Below are positions 1-6,554 of a stretch of 9,259 bases of DNA, piece by piece; within the stretch, counting starts at the first letter, position 1, and each line of letters opens with the position of its first letter. The DNA is taken from positions 1-9,259 of the forward strand of contig DFFN01000169.1 in the NCBI GenBank assembly GCA_002369525.1. Reading direction: 5' to 3'. Below the pieces are notes generated by a model. It ran no database searches, was not told the DNA's origin, and saw only the letters and a program-made list of their open reading frames with translations. Origin of the DNA: Lachnoclostridium sp. UBA3775. GTDB taxonomy: Bacteria; Bacillota; Clostridia; Lachnospirales; Lachnospiraceae. The translations under genes were made by a program, and so were the position numbers.

Positions 1-1233
1 GTATTCATATTTGATGCTGCCGTCGTAGTAATGGCAGCGGAAGGACTGCTTGGTGGCAACATATATGTTCTCGGTATCTGCGGCGGCTGCGATCGCAGTG
101 ATGAGATAATAGGAATCATTGACCGAGCACGGGATCTTGGCAGACAGCTCGTAGGTCGATATGTTCCATACATAAACGTTTTCGCCCGAATCTATCGTGG
201 TGAGAAGCTGTCCCTGTTCGTTGTAATTCTGGTATTTTACGGAAAGATCGTGCTCGAGGACATAGTCGTAGTCTATAGCTTTTCCGGTGTCATATACATG
301 AAGGGCCGACGAGAGGGCATACTCCGCCTCGGGTACATAGGGCCTTTCGTTGTTATCACCGGGAAGAGCCTGAGCGGCAACGGCGGCAGCATCGCGGCGG
401 TACCCTTTTTCGAGAAGATTGAGGGATTCCTCCGCATAGAAGCGGGACTGGTTCTTCTGCTTGTCGAGATATTCTTCGGTGAGATCTTCGAGCAGCTTGG
501 TCTTTTGGTCCGCAAGCGCACCCTTTTCCTCCGCAAGCCTGGACTTTTCGTCAGCCAGCACGGTTTTTTCGTCAGCCAGCACGGCCTTTTCGTCCGCGAG
601 CTTTTTCATTTTGCCTGCGACTCTCGCATTGTAGATACCGAAAGCTATGCCGGCAACGGCAATGACGGAGGCGATGACCGAGGCGATCGCTATGTTTCTT
701 TTTATGATCCTTTCTCGGTGGCGCTGCTTAAGATCATCGTAGGTACAGCCGAGAACCGGAGCCGTAAGCCTCAGCATTTCGGTCTTGAACCTGGCGTTTC
801 TTGCCTTTTGGGTTTCGCCGCGCACATCTGCTGCCAGAGGCTCGACGGGCTTTCCTTCATCATCCACGAGAAGCTGGGCGGGGAAGCTTTCGTCAGGTTC
901 GCCGGCGGTGAGCACGGCAAGCACATGGCTCCTGTCATGAAGAGCGATAAAGGTTTCGATTTCCTTGTTTACCCAGTAAGAACCGGGGGTGTCCGGAGAG
1001 CAGATGACGATCAGATACTCGGATTCCTTGATCGCCTCGGAAATATTGTCGTTAAGGTCGCTTCCGATGGGGAGCTCCTCCTGATCGCGGAACACGCGTT
1101 TTATCTTTTTCTTGCCGGTTTTTTTCTGCACTGCGGCGGGAACATGGTAGGTCTCAAGAAAGGTGTGTACCTTCTTTGCCGTTTCCGTGTCTAGCGGCGT
1201 ATGTCTGTAGCTGATGAAAGCATCATATTTCAT
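1..1233 (-). CDS. TIR-domain membrane protein with coiled coil and WD40-like region (C-terminus outside window)
   Basis: Reading leftward from an ATG at 1233, the frame stays open for 411 codons and leaves the window without a stop, so the protein is incomplete. Residues 1-100 look like a TIR domain: start MKYDAFISYR, a BB-loop-like FRDQEELPIGSDL (48-60), the strand YLIVICS (73-79) and W87/E91 in YWVNKEI. E91 aligns by eye with the catalytic glutamate of NAD-cleaving TIR domains. Residues about 179-201 form one hydrophobic membrane span. Residues 211-247 are five heptads of LADEK type, predicted coiled coil. A helical stretch (266-292) ending in AAQALPG resembles the segment that often precedes WD40 repeats in bacterial sensor proteins, and VYVWNIST (353-360) looks like a WD repeat. 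The start is supported by GGAGGAG 7 nt upstream. It follows the DHH gene after 4 bp. The TIR domain would be cytoplasmic and the sensor region extracytoplasmic if there is only one span. NADase activity and any defence role are inferred. Confidence 0.88.
   Translation of the reverse strand, partial: MKYDAFISYRHTPLDTETAKKVHTFLETYHVPAAVQKKTGKKKIKRVFRDQEELPIGSDLNDNISEAIKESEYLIVICSPDTPGSYWVNKEIETFIALHDRSHVLAVLTAGEPDESFPAQLLVDDEGKPVEPLAADVRGETQKARNARFKTEMLRLTAPVLGCTYDDLKQRHRERIIKRNIAIASVIASVIAVAGIAFGIYNARVAGKMKKLADEKAVLADEKTVLADEKSRLAEEKGALADQKTKLLEDLTEEYLDKQKNQSRFYAEESLNLLEKGYRRDAAAVAAQALPGDNNERPYVPEAEYALSSALHVYDTGKAIDYDYVLEHDLSVKYQNYNEQGQLLTTIDSGENVYVWNISTYELSAKIPCSVNDSYYLITAIAAAADTENIYVATKQSFRCHYYDGSIKYEY
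502..606 (-). repeat. Five tandem 21-bp units encoding LADEK heptads
   Basis: Five consecutive 21-bp units lie in frame in the TIR gene (about 502-522, 523-543, 544-564, 565-585, 586-606). The units at 544-564 and 565-585 differ only at the first and last base; the others are more diverged. Each unit codes for one heptad of the type LADEKxx, which places leucine at a fixed heptad position and fits a coiled coil just after the membrane span. The near-identical central pair suggests recent duplication or slippage. Copy number could vary between strains without breaking the frame. Confidence 0.85.
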
Positions 1234-1237
1234 TTAT

Positions 1238-2749
1238 TTACTCCTCCGAGAGTGCGTAGGTTTTGTAAAAAATATCTTTTGCTATAATGTATACGTCGGA
1301 AAGGTCGTCGGCCCTTACGGCAAGGTAGTCTCCGGGAATGCCGAGATAGTACTTTTCGGGATCCCATGCGGTAAATACCTTTACCCTGTGGTCGAGCTCC
1401 CTTGCATATATGCCTGAGCCGCCCTTTGCTATGCAGCTTGCGGCGAAGGGCAGAAGTTCGATCCTCTCGCCTGTTTCGGTGTCTATCACGGCAGGCGGAT
1501 ATTCGCCGGGGAATATATATTTATCGTCGCTCGGTTTGTAGGAGGACTCAAACTTTTCCTTCCGGCAGGGGTATATCTCCCCGTTGATCCCGATTATTAT
1601 GTTAAGGTCTTCCTCAACTCTTACGTCCACATCTCCCTCGAGGGTACGTATCAGTATCTTATGGCCCGGACCGGCAAGGTTTTTGGCCCTTACATAGCCG
1701 ACCGCAACTTCTTTCTTTGTGTAATGCTTAAGTTTTGAAGGGTCTTCGACATGGTCGTTCGCATATATGATCTCCGAGGACCTAAAGTAGCTTTCCATCC
1801 GGTCGATAAGAAATTTATCAAGGCTTTTTTTGTCATAGTTTACACCGGCTGCTTCGAGAAGGTCGCGCTTTAAAAGACCTCCGGCCTTTACCAGATGGCC
1901 CCCGCCTCCGCCGAGTCCCTCGGCCAGGTAGGCCGCAAGCTCGCTTGCCTTTACTTCCTTTACGCAGCTTCTTACGGAAAGCTTGACTCCGGAGGGAAGT
2001 ATGCTGTAGACAAGGCAGGTGGCTATCGAATCCACCTCAAGCAGCATGTCGCTGATTATTCCGAGTATGTTGGGGTCGCAGGGCTCCGCTTCAACGACCG
2101 CAAAGGCATTCTGCTCAAAGAAACGCGCGTTTTCGAGCGCCTTGCCTGCGATTTTCAGCTCGTCTCTTGAAAGATTTGAGTTTTTGAACATTAATATCTC
2201 CGAACGAGAGAATTTTGCAAGATCCCTTAAATCCTTGTCGCTGGGATGGGAAATCTCCGAAAAACCGTTGGTGTCGGTCATCAGTCCGTAGTAAAGGGCG
2301 GTGGAAAGATTGACATCGCTGTTGATATCGATGTGTTCCATCTGCAGCAATTCGTAGATTATGGTCGAGCAGGAGCCGTAGCTGCTCCTGATCTCCGACA
2401 GGGCGGGAAGACGTCCCGTAATCTGGTGATGGTCGATCACCGCCACATTGTCGGCATCAAATTTCGTCACATTGCTTTCGCCGTACTGGCAGTCCACCGT
2501 GATCAGAAGCTCCGGGGGGTCTATGTACGTGACATGGTCGGCTTTTATTCCCAGACGGTTTATCATGAGCACGAGATTGCTTTTGCTGATCGAATTTCTT
2601 CCGCCGTAAACAAAGCGGGCCGAGATACCCTTTTTCTTCAGATACCATTTGATCGCATGGCCGCTGGCAAGGGCGTCGGCATCGGGATTGTCATGACATT
2701 GTATGACAATATCGGAGTATTTTGTAAAATCTGATAAACGCAGTGACAT
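1238..2749 (-). CDS. DHH/DHHA1-family phosphoesterase (NrnA-like) with extra C-terminal PGDYLA domain
   Basis: A 503-residue protein. The N-terminal DHH domain carries the metal-binding motifs of the family: HDNPDAD (19-25), VDCQ (85-88), DHH (106-108) and TDTNGFS (158-164), all intact. The DHHA1 part ends with GGGGGH (280-285) followed by AGG (289-291), the substrate-binding loop. This fits the NrnA/GdpP-type group, which hydrolyses short RNA, pAp or cyclic di-nucleotide products with Mn2+; the exact substrate cannot be read from sequence. NrnA-like proteins are usually about 320 residues. Here roughly 350-500 is an added region ending in a compact domain with KVFTAWD (457-463), PGDYLAV (472-478) and DVYIIAKDIF (485-494); its function is not known to me, though it recalls the PGDYG-type domain. 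No signal peptide or membrane span is seen, so it should be cytoplasmic. GGGAGG lies 6 nt before the ATG. It is first in an operon with the TIR gene. Confidence 0.92.
   Translation of the reverse strand: MSLRLSDFTKYSDIVIQCHDNPDADALASGHAIKWYLKKKGISARFVYGGRNSISKSNLVLMINRLGIKADHVTYIDPPELLITVDCQYGESNVTKFDADNVAVIDHHQITGRLPALSEIRSSYGSCSTIIYELLQMEHIDINSDVNLSTALYYGLMTDTNGFSEISHPSDKDLRDLAKFSRSEILMFKNSNLSRDELKIAGKALENARFFEQNAFAVVEAEPCDPNILGIISDMLLEVDSIATCLVYSILPSGVKLSVRSCVKEVKASELAAYLAEGLGGGGGHLVKAGGLLKRDLLEAAGVNYDKKSLDKFLIDRMESYFRSSEIIYANDHVEDPSKLKHYTKKEVAVGYVRAKNLAGPGHKILIRTLEGDVDVRVEEDLNIIIGINGEIYPCRKEKFESSYKPSDDKYIFPGEYPPAVIDTETGERIELLPFAASCIAKGGSGIYARELDHRVKVFTAWDPEKYYLGIPGDYLAVRADDLSDVYIIAKDIFYKTYALSEE
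1241..1247 (-). promoter_or_regulatory. Ribosome binding site of the TIR gene, inside the DHH gene
   Basis: Read on the minus strand, GGAGGAG lies 7 nt before the ATG at 1233. It forms the last two glutamate codons of the upstream DHH gene, whose TAA stop (1240-1238) sits between the site and the start. This decides the TIR start and suggests translational coupling of the two genes. Confidence 0.8.
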
Positions 2750-2782
2750 TTCCTGCCTCCCTTTGAAAGAATGGACGCTTTG

Positions 2783-2811
2783 ATTATAGCATATTAAGGG
2801 AAAAAAAGCAA
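2783..2811 (-). promoter_or_regulatory. Predicted sigma-A promoter for the DHH-TIR operon
   Basis: On the minus strand, TTGCTT (2811-2806) and a perfect TATAAT (2788-2783) are separated by 17 bp. The -35 box matches consensus only in its first three bases. Transcription would start near 2776, giving a leader of about 27 nt that contains the GGGAGG site of the DHH gene. Confidence 0.68.
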
Positions 2812-2847
2812 TTTAACAATAATTAAGGACTTGCAGCCATGTTAGCA

Positions 2848-2876
2848 TTGCAAAATCGACAAAAGTATTATATAAT
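2848..2876 (+). promoter_or_regulatory. Predicted sigma-A promoter for the rightward gene run
   Basis: TTGCAA (2848-2853) and TATAAT (2871-2876) are separated by 17 bp, close to consensus. Transcription would start near 2883, about 50 nt before the ATG at 2933. The two divergent promoters are back to back with their -35 boxes 36 bp apart, so one regulator could affect both. No clear operator palindrome was seen between them. The rest of the 2750-2932 gap is AT-rich and holds no gene or RNA that I recognise. Confidence 0.75.
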
Positions 2877-2932
2877 TATTTCTGTGTGGGCATTTGCCAT
2901 ACGGATATTATAAAATTATAAGAGTAATAGAT

Positions 2933-5065
2933 ATGCTTGATAATTATCAGAAACATACGGAAAAAAAACAGGAGCAGCTGCTTAAGAAGTACCTGTCGAT
3001 CAAGTCCTTTGTTCCCGAGGCGGTATATTCGGACGGTACGGAATTGTTCCGTTCACCCTCCGAGCCGGACCCCTTTGAAACGGTAAGGATCAGGATAAGG
3101 ATCTTCAGGAAGGGCGCAAGATCGGTAAAACTCTTCGTGGACGGCAAGTCCTTTGTCATGGTAAACGATTATAATAATTTTGGCGATATGTTCGATTATT
3201 ATTTCTATGACATTGAGCTTGAGGATAAGCCTGTCCATTACTGGTTTGAGCTTAAAGCGGGCGGACAGACCTATATATATGACAGAACCGGCATCAAGGA
3301 CGCACATGAGCCCGCATATGATTTTATGATCACCCCGGGGTTTAAGACCCCGGACTGGGCCAAGGGAGCGGTTGTTTACCAGATATATGTTGACCGTTTT
3401 TATAATGCGGACCCGACAAATGACGTAATGACGGGAGAATATGCCTATCTCGGAGAGCACATCAGGCATGTGGACCAGTGGGAGAGATATCCCCAGTCCA
3501 TGGACGTGCGCGAGTTTTACGGCGGAGACCTTGCGGGAATAAGGGCAAAGCTGAATTACCTGCAGGAGCTTGGAGTTGAAGTGATCTATTTGAACCCCAT
3601 CTTCGTTTCGCCCTCAAACCATAAATATGATGCGCAGGACTACGACAATATCGATCCCCACTTCGGAATCATCAAAAGACGAAGAGGCGAGCTGCTTAAA
3701 GAGGGCGATCTCGACAATTCCCATGCAACGGCCTATAAGGACGCGGTAACGGATCCGGAGAACAGAAAGCTGACGGACGAGCTGTTCATCGATCTTGTGA
3801 AGGAGATCCACAAGAGAGGAATGAAGATCATACTTGACGGTGTGTTCAACCACTGCGGATCGTTCAACAAGTGGATGGACAGGGAGCATATATATTCGGA
3901 CGTTGACGGCTTCCCCGATGGTGCGTTTGAATCCCCCGACAGCCCTTACCGCAGTTTTTTCACCTTCAGTGATGAAAATGGATGGCCGAACAATACTTCC
4001 TACGACGGCTGGTGGGGCAATGAAACACTGCCCAAGCTTAACTATGAAGGGTCGGAAAAGCTTTACGATTATATCATGGGAATCGCCAGAAAGTGGGTGT
4101 CGCCGCCATATAACTGCGACGGCTGGAGACTTGACGTGGCGGCCGATCTCGGCCACAGCGCCGCATTCAACCATAAATTCTGGGCTGATTTCAGGAAGAA
4201 TGTCAAGTCGGCAAATCCGGATGCCATCATACTTGCCGAGCATTACGGAGATCCTTATGAGTGGCTTAAGGGCGACCAGTGGGACACCGTAATGAATTAT
4301 GACGCTTTCATGGAGCCGGTTACATGGTTCTTTACCGGCATGGAAAAGCACAGCGACTATTCGAGACCTGACCTTCTGAACAATGCGAAGGCTTTTTCGG
4401 AATCGCTGATCTACAACATGACAAGATACCAGACCTCATCGCTTCTGGTTTCGATGAACGAACTTTCGAACCATGACCACAGCCGTTTCCTTACAAGGAC
4501 AAACAGGACACCCGGAAGAATCGAAACACTCGGGCCTGAGGCGGCCGAGAAAGGAATCAACAAGGCTGTCATGAGGGAGGCGGTAATATTCCAGATGACC
4601 TGGCCCGGTGCTCCGACGGTTTACTACGGTGACGAGGCGGGGATGTGCGGCTGGACCGATCCCGATGATCGAAGGACATATCCGTGGGGCAGGGAAGACA
4701 AGGAAATGATAAGGTTCCATAAGGAAATCATAAAGATCCACAAGAAGTACAAGGCCTTAAGGACCGGAAGTTGCAAGATTCTTTATGAGGGTCCCGGGCT
4801 TTTCTCCTTCGGACGCTTTGACGATGAGGACAAGTTCATCATCAGCTTCAACAACAATGATGACTACAGAAACGTGTCGATACCCATTTGGCAGGCCGGT
4901 ATTACGGAAAACGAAATGCTTGTCAGCCTGATATATACCAATATTGACTTCTTTGCACTTGATGCAAGGCAGTACGCTTCGGACGACGGATTTGTGCATT
5001 ACAACCTGCCTCCGTTTTCCGCAATTATAATGAAAAATGTTCCGCTAAGGATAATAACTATCTGA
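2933..5065 (+). CDS. Glycoside hydrolase family 13 alpha-glucan hydrolase (neopullulanase/maltogenic amylase-like)
   Basis: A 710-residue protein. Residues about 30-130 look like a beta-sandwich N-terminal domain of CBM34 type. The catalytic barrel follows from DWAKGAVVYQIYVDRF (141-156). The GH13 signature regions are present: DGVFNH (302-307), GWRLD with the nucleophile D401 (397-401), the acid/base E436 in LAEH (434-437), and NHD with the stabilising D515 (513-515). PTVYYGDEAG (561-570) and a C-terminal beta domain (about 610-705) complete the fold. The domain order fits enzymes that cleave alpha-1,4 (and sometimes alpha-1,6) bonds in maltodextrins, cyclodextrins or pullulan; the exact specificity is open. 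No signal peptide is seen, so it probably acts in the cytoplasm on imported oligosaccharides. The ATG at 2933 was chosen over an in-frame TTG at 2894, which would sit only about 11 nt after the predicted transcription start. The ribosome binding site is weak (AAGAG). Endonuclease III follows after 12 bp. Confidence 0.93.
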   Translation: MLDNYQKHTEKKQEQLLKKYLSIKSFVPEAVYSDGTELFRSPSEPDPFETVRIRIRIFRKGARSVKLFVDGKSFVMVNDYNNFGDMFDYYFYDIELEDKPVHYWFELKAGGQTYIYDRTGIKDAHEPAYDFMITPGFKTPDWAKGAVVYQIYVDRFYNADPTNDVMTGEYAYLGEHIRHVDQWERYPQSMDVREFYGGDLAGIRAKLNYLQELGVEVIYLNPIFVSPSNHKYDAQDYDNIDPHFGIIKRRRGELLKEGDLDNSHATAYKDAVTDPENRKLTDELFIDLVKEIHKRGMKIILDGVFNHCGSFNKWMDREHIYSDVDGFPDGAFESPDSPYRSFFTFSDENGWPNNTSYDGWWGNETLPKLNYEGSEKLYDYIMGIARKWVSPPYNCDGWRLDVAADLGHSAAFNHKFWADFRKNVKSANPDAIILAEHYGDPYEWLKGDQWDTVMNYDAFMEPVTWFFTGMEKHSDYSRPDLLNNAKAFSESLIYNMTRYQTSSLLVSMNELSNHDHSRFLTRTNRTPGRIETLGPEAAEKGINKAVMREAVIFQMTWPGAPTVYYGDEAGMCGWTDPDDRRTYPWGREDKEMIRFHKEIIKIHKKYKALRTGSCKILYEGPGLFSFGRFDDEDKFIISFNNNDDYRNVSIPIWQAGITENEMLVSLIYTNIDFFALDARQYASDDGFVHYNLPPFSAIIMKNVPLRIITI

Positions 5066-5077
5066 TATGGAGAGAAG

Positions 5078-5725
5078 ATGGCAGTAAGTAAAAAGGAAAA
5101 AGCGAGGATAAGCGGGATACTTGAAAGGCTTGATGAGCACTACGGCACCTCACTTATGACCTATCTGGAGCATGAAAAACCATATGAACTGCTGTTTTCG
5201 ACCATAATGTCCGCGCAGTGTACGGACGAGAGGGTAAATCTTGTAGGCAGAACGCTTTACAAAAAATACCCGACGCTTGAAAGCTTTGCCGCTGCGGATC
5301 TTACAGAACTCGAACAGGACATACGTTCCACGGGTTTCTACCATAACAAGGCAAAAAATATAATTGCTTCGGCAAAAATGCTTCTTGAGGAATATGGAGG
5401 AGAGGTGCCGTCTGACATCGAGCTTCTGACAAAACTTCCGGGAGTAGGCAGAAAGACCGCAAATGTCATACGCGGCAACATATTCGGAATCGACAGCATA
5501 GTGGTCGATACCCATGTGGGACGGGTTTCAAGAAAGCTCGGGCTGACGAAGAAAGAAGACCCGGTGAAGGTCGAATTTGAACTCTATAAGGTATTGCCGA
5601 AGGATCACTGGATACTGTGGAACCTCCAGATCATCGCGCACGGGAGGGCAGTCTGCACAGCCAGAAGCCCGAAATGCGAGGAGTGCTTCCTGAAGGACCT
5701 GTGTCCGTCGGCAGGAAAAAAATAA
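5078..5725 (+). CDS. nth: Endonuclease III (DNA glycosylase/AP lyase)
   Basis: A 215-residue protein, the usual length for the family. It removes oxidised pyrimidines from DNA and cuts the resulting abasic site in base-excision repair. The helix-hairpin-helix motif is LPGVGRKTAN (120-129), with the Schiff-base lysine at K126. The catalytic aspartate is D144 in VDTHVGRV (143-150). The [4Fe-4S] cluster loop is complete: C193, C200, C203 and C209, in the C-x6-C-x2-C-x5-C spacing. The ATG is preceded by GGAGA at a suitable distance. The gene begins 12 bp after the amylase stop and no promoter is evident in the gap, so it is probably read from the amylase transcript. All key residues are present and nothing suggests degeneration. 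Confidence 0.97.
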   Translation: MAVSKKEKARISGILERLDEHYGTSLMTYLEHEKPYELLFSTIMSAQCTDERVNLVGRTLYKKYPTLESFAAADLTELEQDIRSTGFYHNKAKNIIASAKMLLEEYGGEVPSDIELLTKLPGVGRKTANVIRGNIFGIDSIVVDTHVGRVSRKLGLTKKEDPVKVEFELYKVLPKDHWILWNLQIIAHGRAVCTARSPKCEECFLKDLCPSAGKK

Positions 5726-5749
5726 CATTATGATAAGGAAGGTGCACAC

Positions 5750-5857
5750 ATGAATTTTTTCAACAAAAAAACCCAGAAAAGGATAGTAATGGTTATCGCT
5801 CTTATTCTTGTGGCTGCAATGGTGCTTACTACAGTTGCTGCAATCGTAGGAAATTAA
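5750..5857 (+). CDS. 35-residue single-span membrane peptide
   Basis: A short open frame encodes 35 residues: a basic N-terminus (MNFFNKKTQKR), then a hydrophobic stretch from about residue 12 to 33 that would span the membrane once, ending in GN. It has a good ribosome binding site (GGAAGG, 7 nt before the ATG), begins 24 bp after nth and ends 10 bp before the ABC ATPase gene, so it fills the gap exactly as a real gene would. The short basic tail followed by a segment containing AMVLTT recalls tiny membrane proteins such as the stressosome-linked Prli42 of Bacilli, but the resemblance is from memory and is weak. The function is unknown. Gene finders that drop short frames would miss it. Confidence 0.75.
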   Translation: MNFFNKKTQKRIVMVIALILVAAMVLTTVAAIVGN

Positions 5858-5867
5858 GAGGTGGTAA

Positions 5868-6548
5868 ATGCTTGAAATAAAGGACATTCATAAAAGCTAC
5901 GGAAAGCGCGAAATACTTAAAGGCGTGAACCTCAAGGCCGAAAAGGGTGACTGCATCGCGATTGCCGGCCTTAACGGCTGCGGCAAGTCGACACTTCTGT
6001 CAATCCTTGCCGGAACCTTGCGCGCCGATTCGGGAAGCTTTACGATAAACGGGGTGGACCTTATAAATGACAATAAGAAACGCAAGGGGATCATCGGCTA
6101 TGTTCCCCAGGAAAACCCGCTTATCACCGAGCTTACCGCAAGGGATAACCTTCGCCTCTGGTATTGCGACAGCGCCCTTGACATGGAAAAGGAGTTAAAG
6201 GACGGTGTTCTTAAGCTGCTCGGAGTCGATGAATTTGTGGATGTCCGTATTGACAGGCTTTCGGGAGGCATGAAAAAAAGAGTGAGCATAGGCTGTGCCG
6301 TGGCACATGATCCTGCCGTGCTCATACTTGACGAACCATCTGCTGCCCTTGACCTTGAATGCAAGGAAAAAATCAGGGAGTATCTCGAGGAACATAAAAA
6401 AAGAGACGGGATCGTTCTGATAACGACCCATGACGAAGCCGAGCTTGCGATATGCAACAGGCTTGTCATGATGAAAAACGGAGTATTGACCGAGGAAAAT
6501 CGCGGGCTTCGGGGCGCAGAGCTCCTCAAAAAGCTTTCGGAAGGATAG
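5868..6548 (+). CDS. ABC transporter ATP-binding protein
   Basis: A 226-residue single nucleotide-binding domain with all expected motifs: Walker A GLNGCGKST (34-42), the Q-loop glutamine Q81 (VPQEN), signature LSGGM (131-135), Walker B VLILDEPS (151-158) with the catalytic glutamate E156, and the switch histidine H188 (TTHDE). The length and motif style are those of ABC-2-type exporters (the CcmA/drug-exporter group). It would supply ATP hydrolysis to the two permeases encoded downstream; the substrate is unknown. The ATG is preceded by AGAGG at a good distance, and the next gene begins 6 bp after the stop, with its ribosome binding site in the end of this gene. Confidence 0.95.
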   Translation: MLEIKDIHKSYGKREILKGVNLKAEKGDCIAIAGLNGCGKSTLLSILAGTLRADSGSFTINGVDLINDNKKRKGIIGYVPQENPLITELTARDNLRLWYCDSALDMEKELKDGVLKLLGVDEFVDVRIDRLSGGMKKRVSIGCAVAHDPAVLILDEPSAALDLECKEKIREYLEEHKKRDGIVLITTHDEAELAICNRLVMMKNGVLTEENRGLRGAELLKKLSEG

Positions 6549-6554
6549 AAAATA

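Noticed and set aside
31..1194. A 387-codon open frame on the plus strand
   Set aside because: It lies opposite the TIR gene, which has a clear domain, start signal and codon pattern. The plus frame gives a product with no recognisable domain and no ribosome binding site. It is an antisense by-product.
2371..2389. Inverted repeat AGGAGC...GCTCCT
   Set aside because: It falls within serine/glycine/cysteine codons of the DHH gene, has no T tract and is explained by coding sequence.
2246..2734. A 162-codon plus-strand frame opposite the DHH gene
   Set aside because: The DHH motifs on the minus strand are intact throughout, so this is an antisense shadow.
3335..3353. Perfect 7-bp hairpin with 5-base loop, terminator-like
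   Set aside because: It is inside the GH13 coding region and is not followed by a T run. The bases encode ordinary residues before the barrel.
3614..4351. A 245-codon minus-strand frame inside the GH13 gene
   Set aside because: It covers the catalytic motifs of the amylase on the other strand, has no start signal and no recognisable product.
5726..5749. Possible terminator or promoter between nth and the small membrane peptide
   Set aside because: The 24-bp gap contains only a ribosome binding site; no stem or -10/-35 pair is visible.
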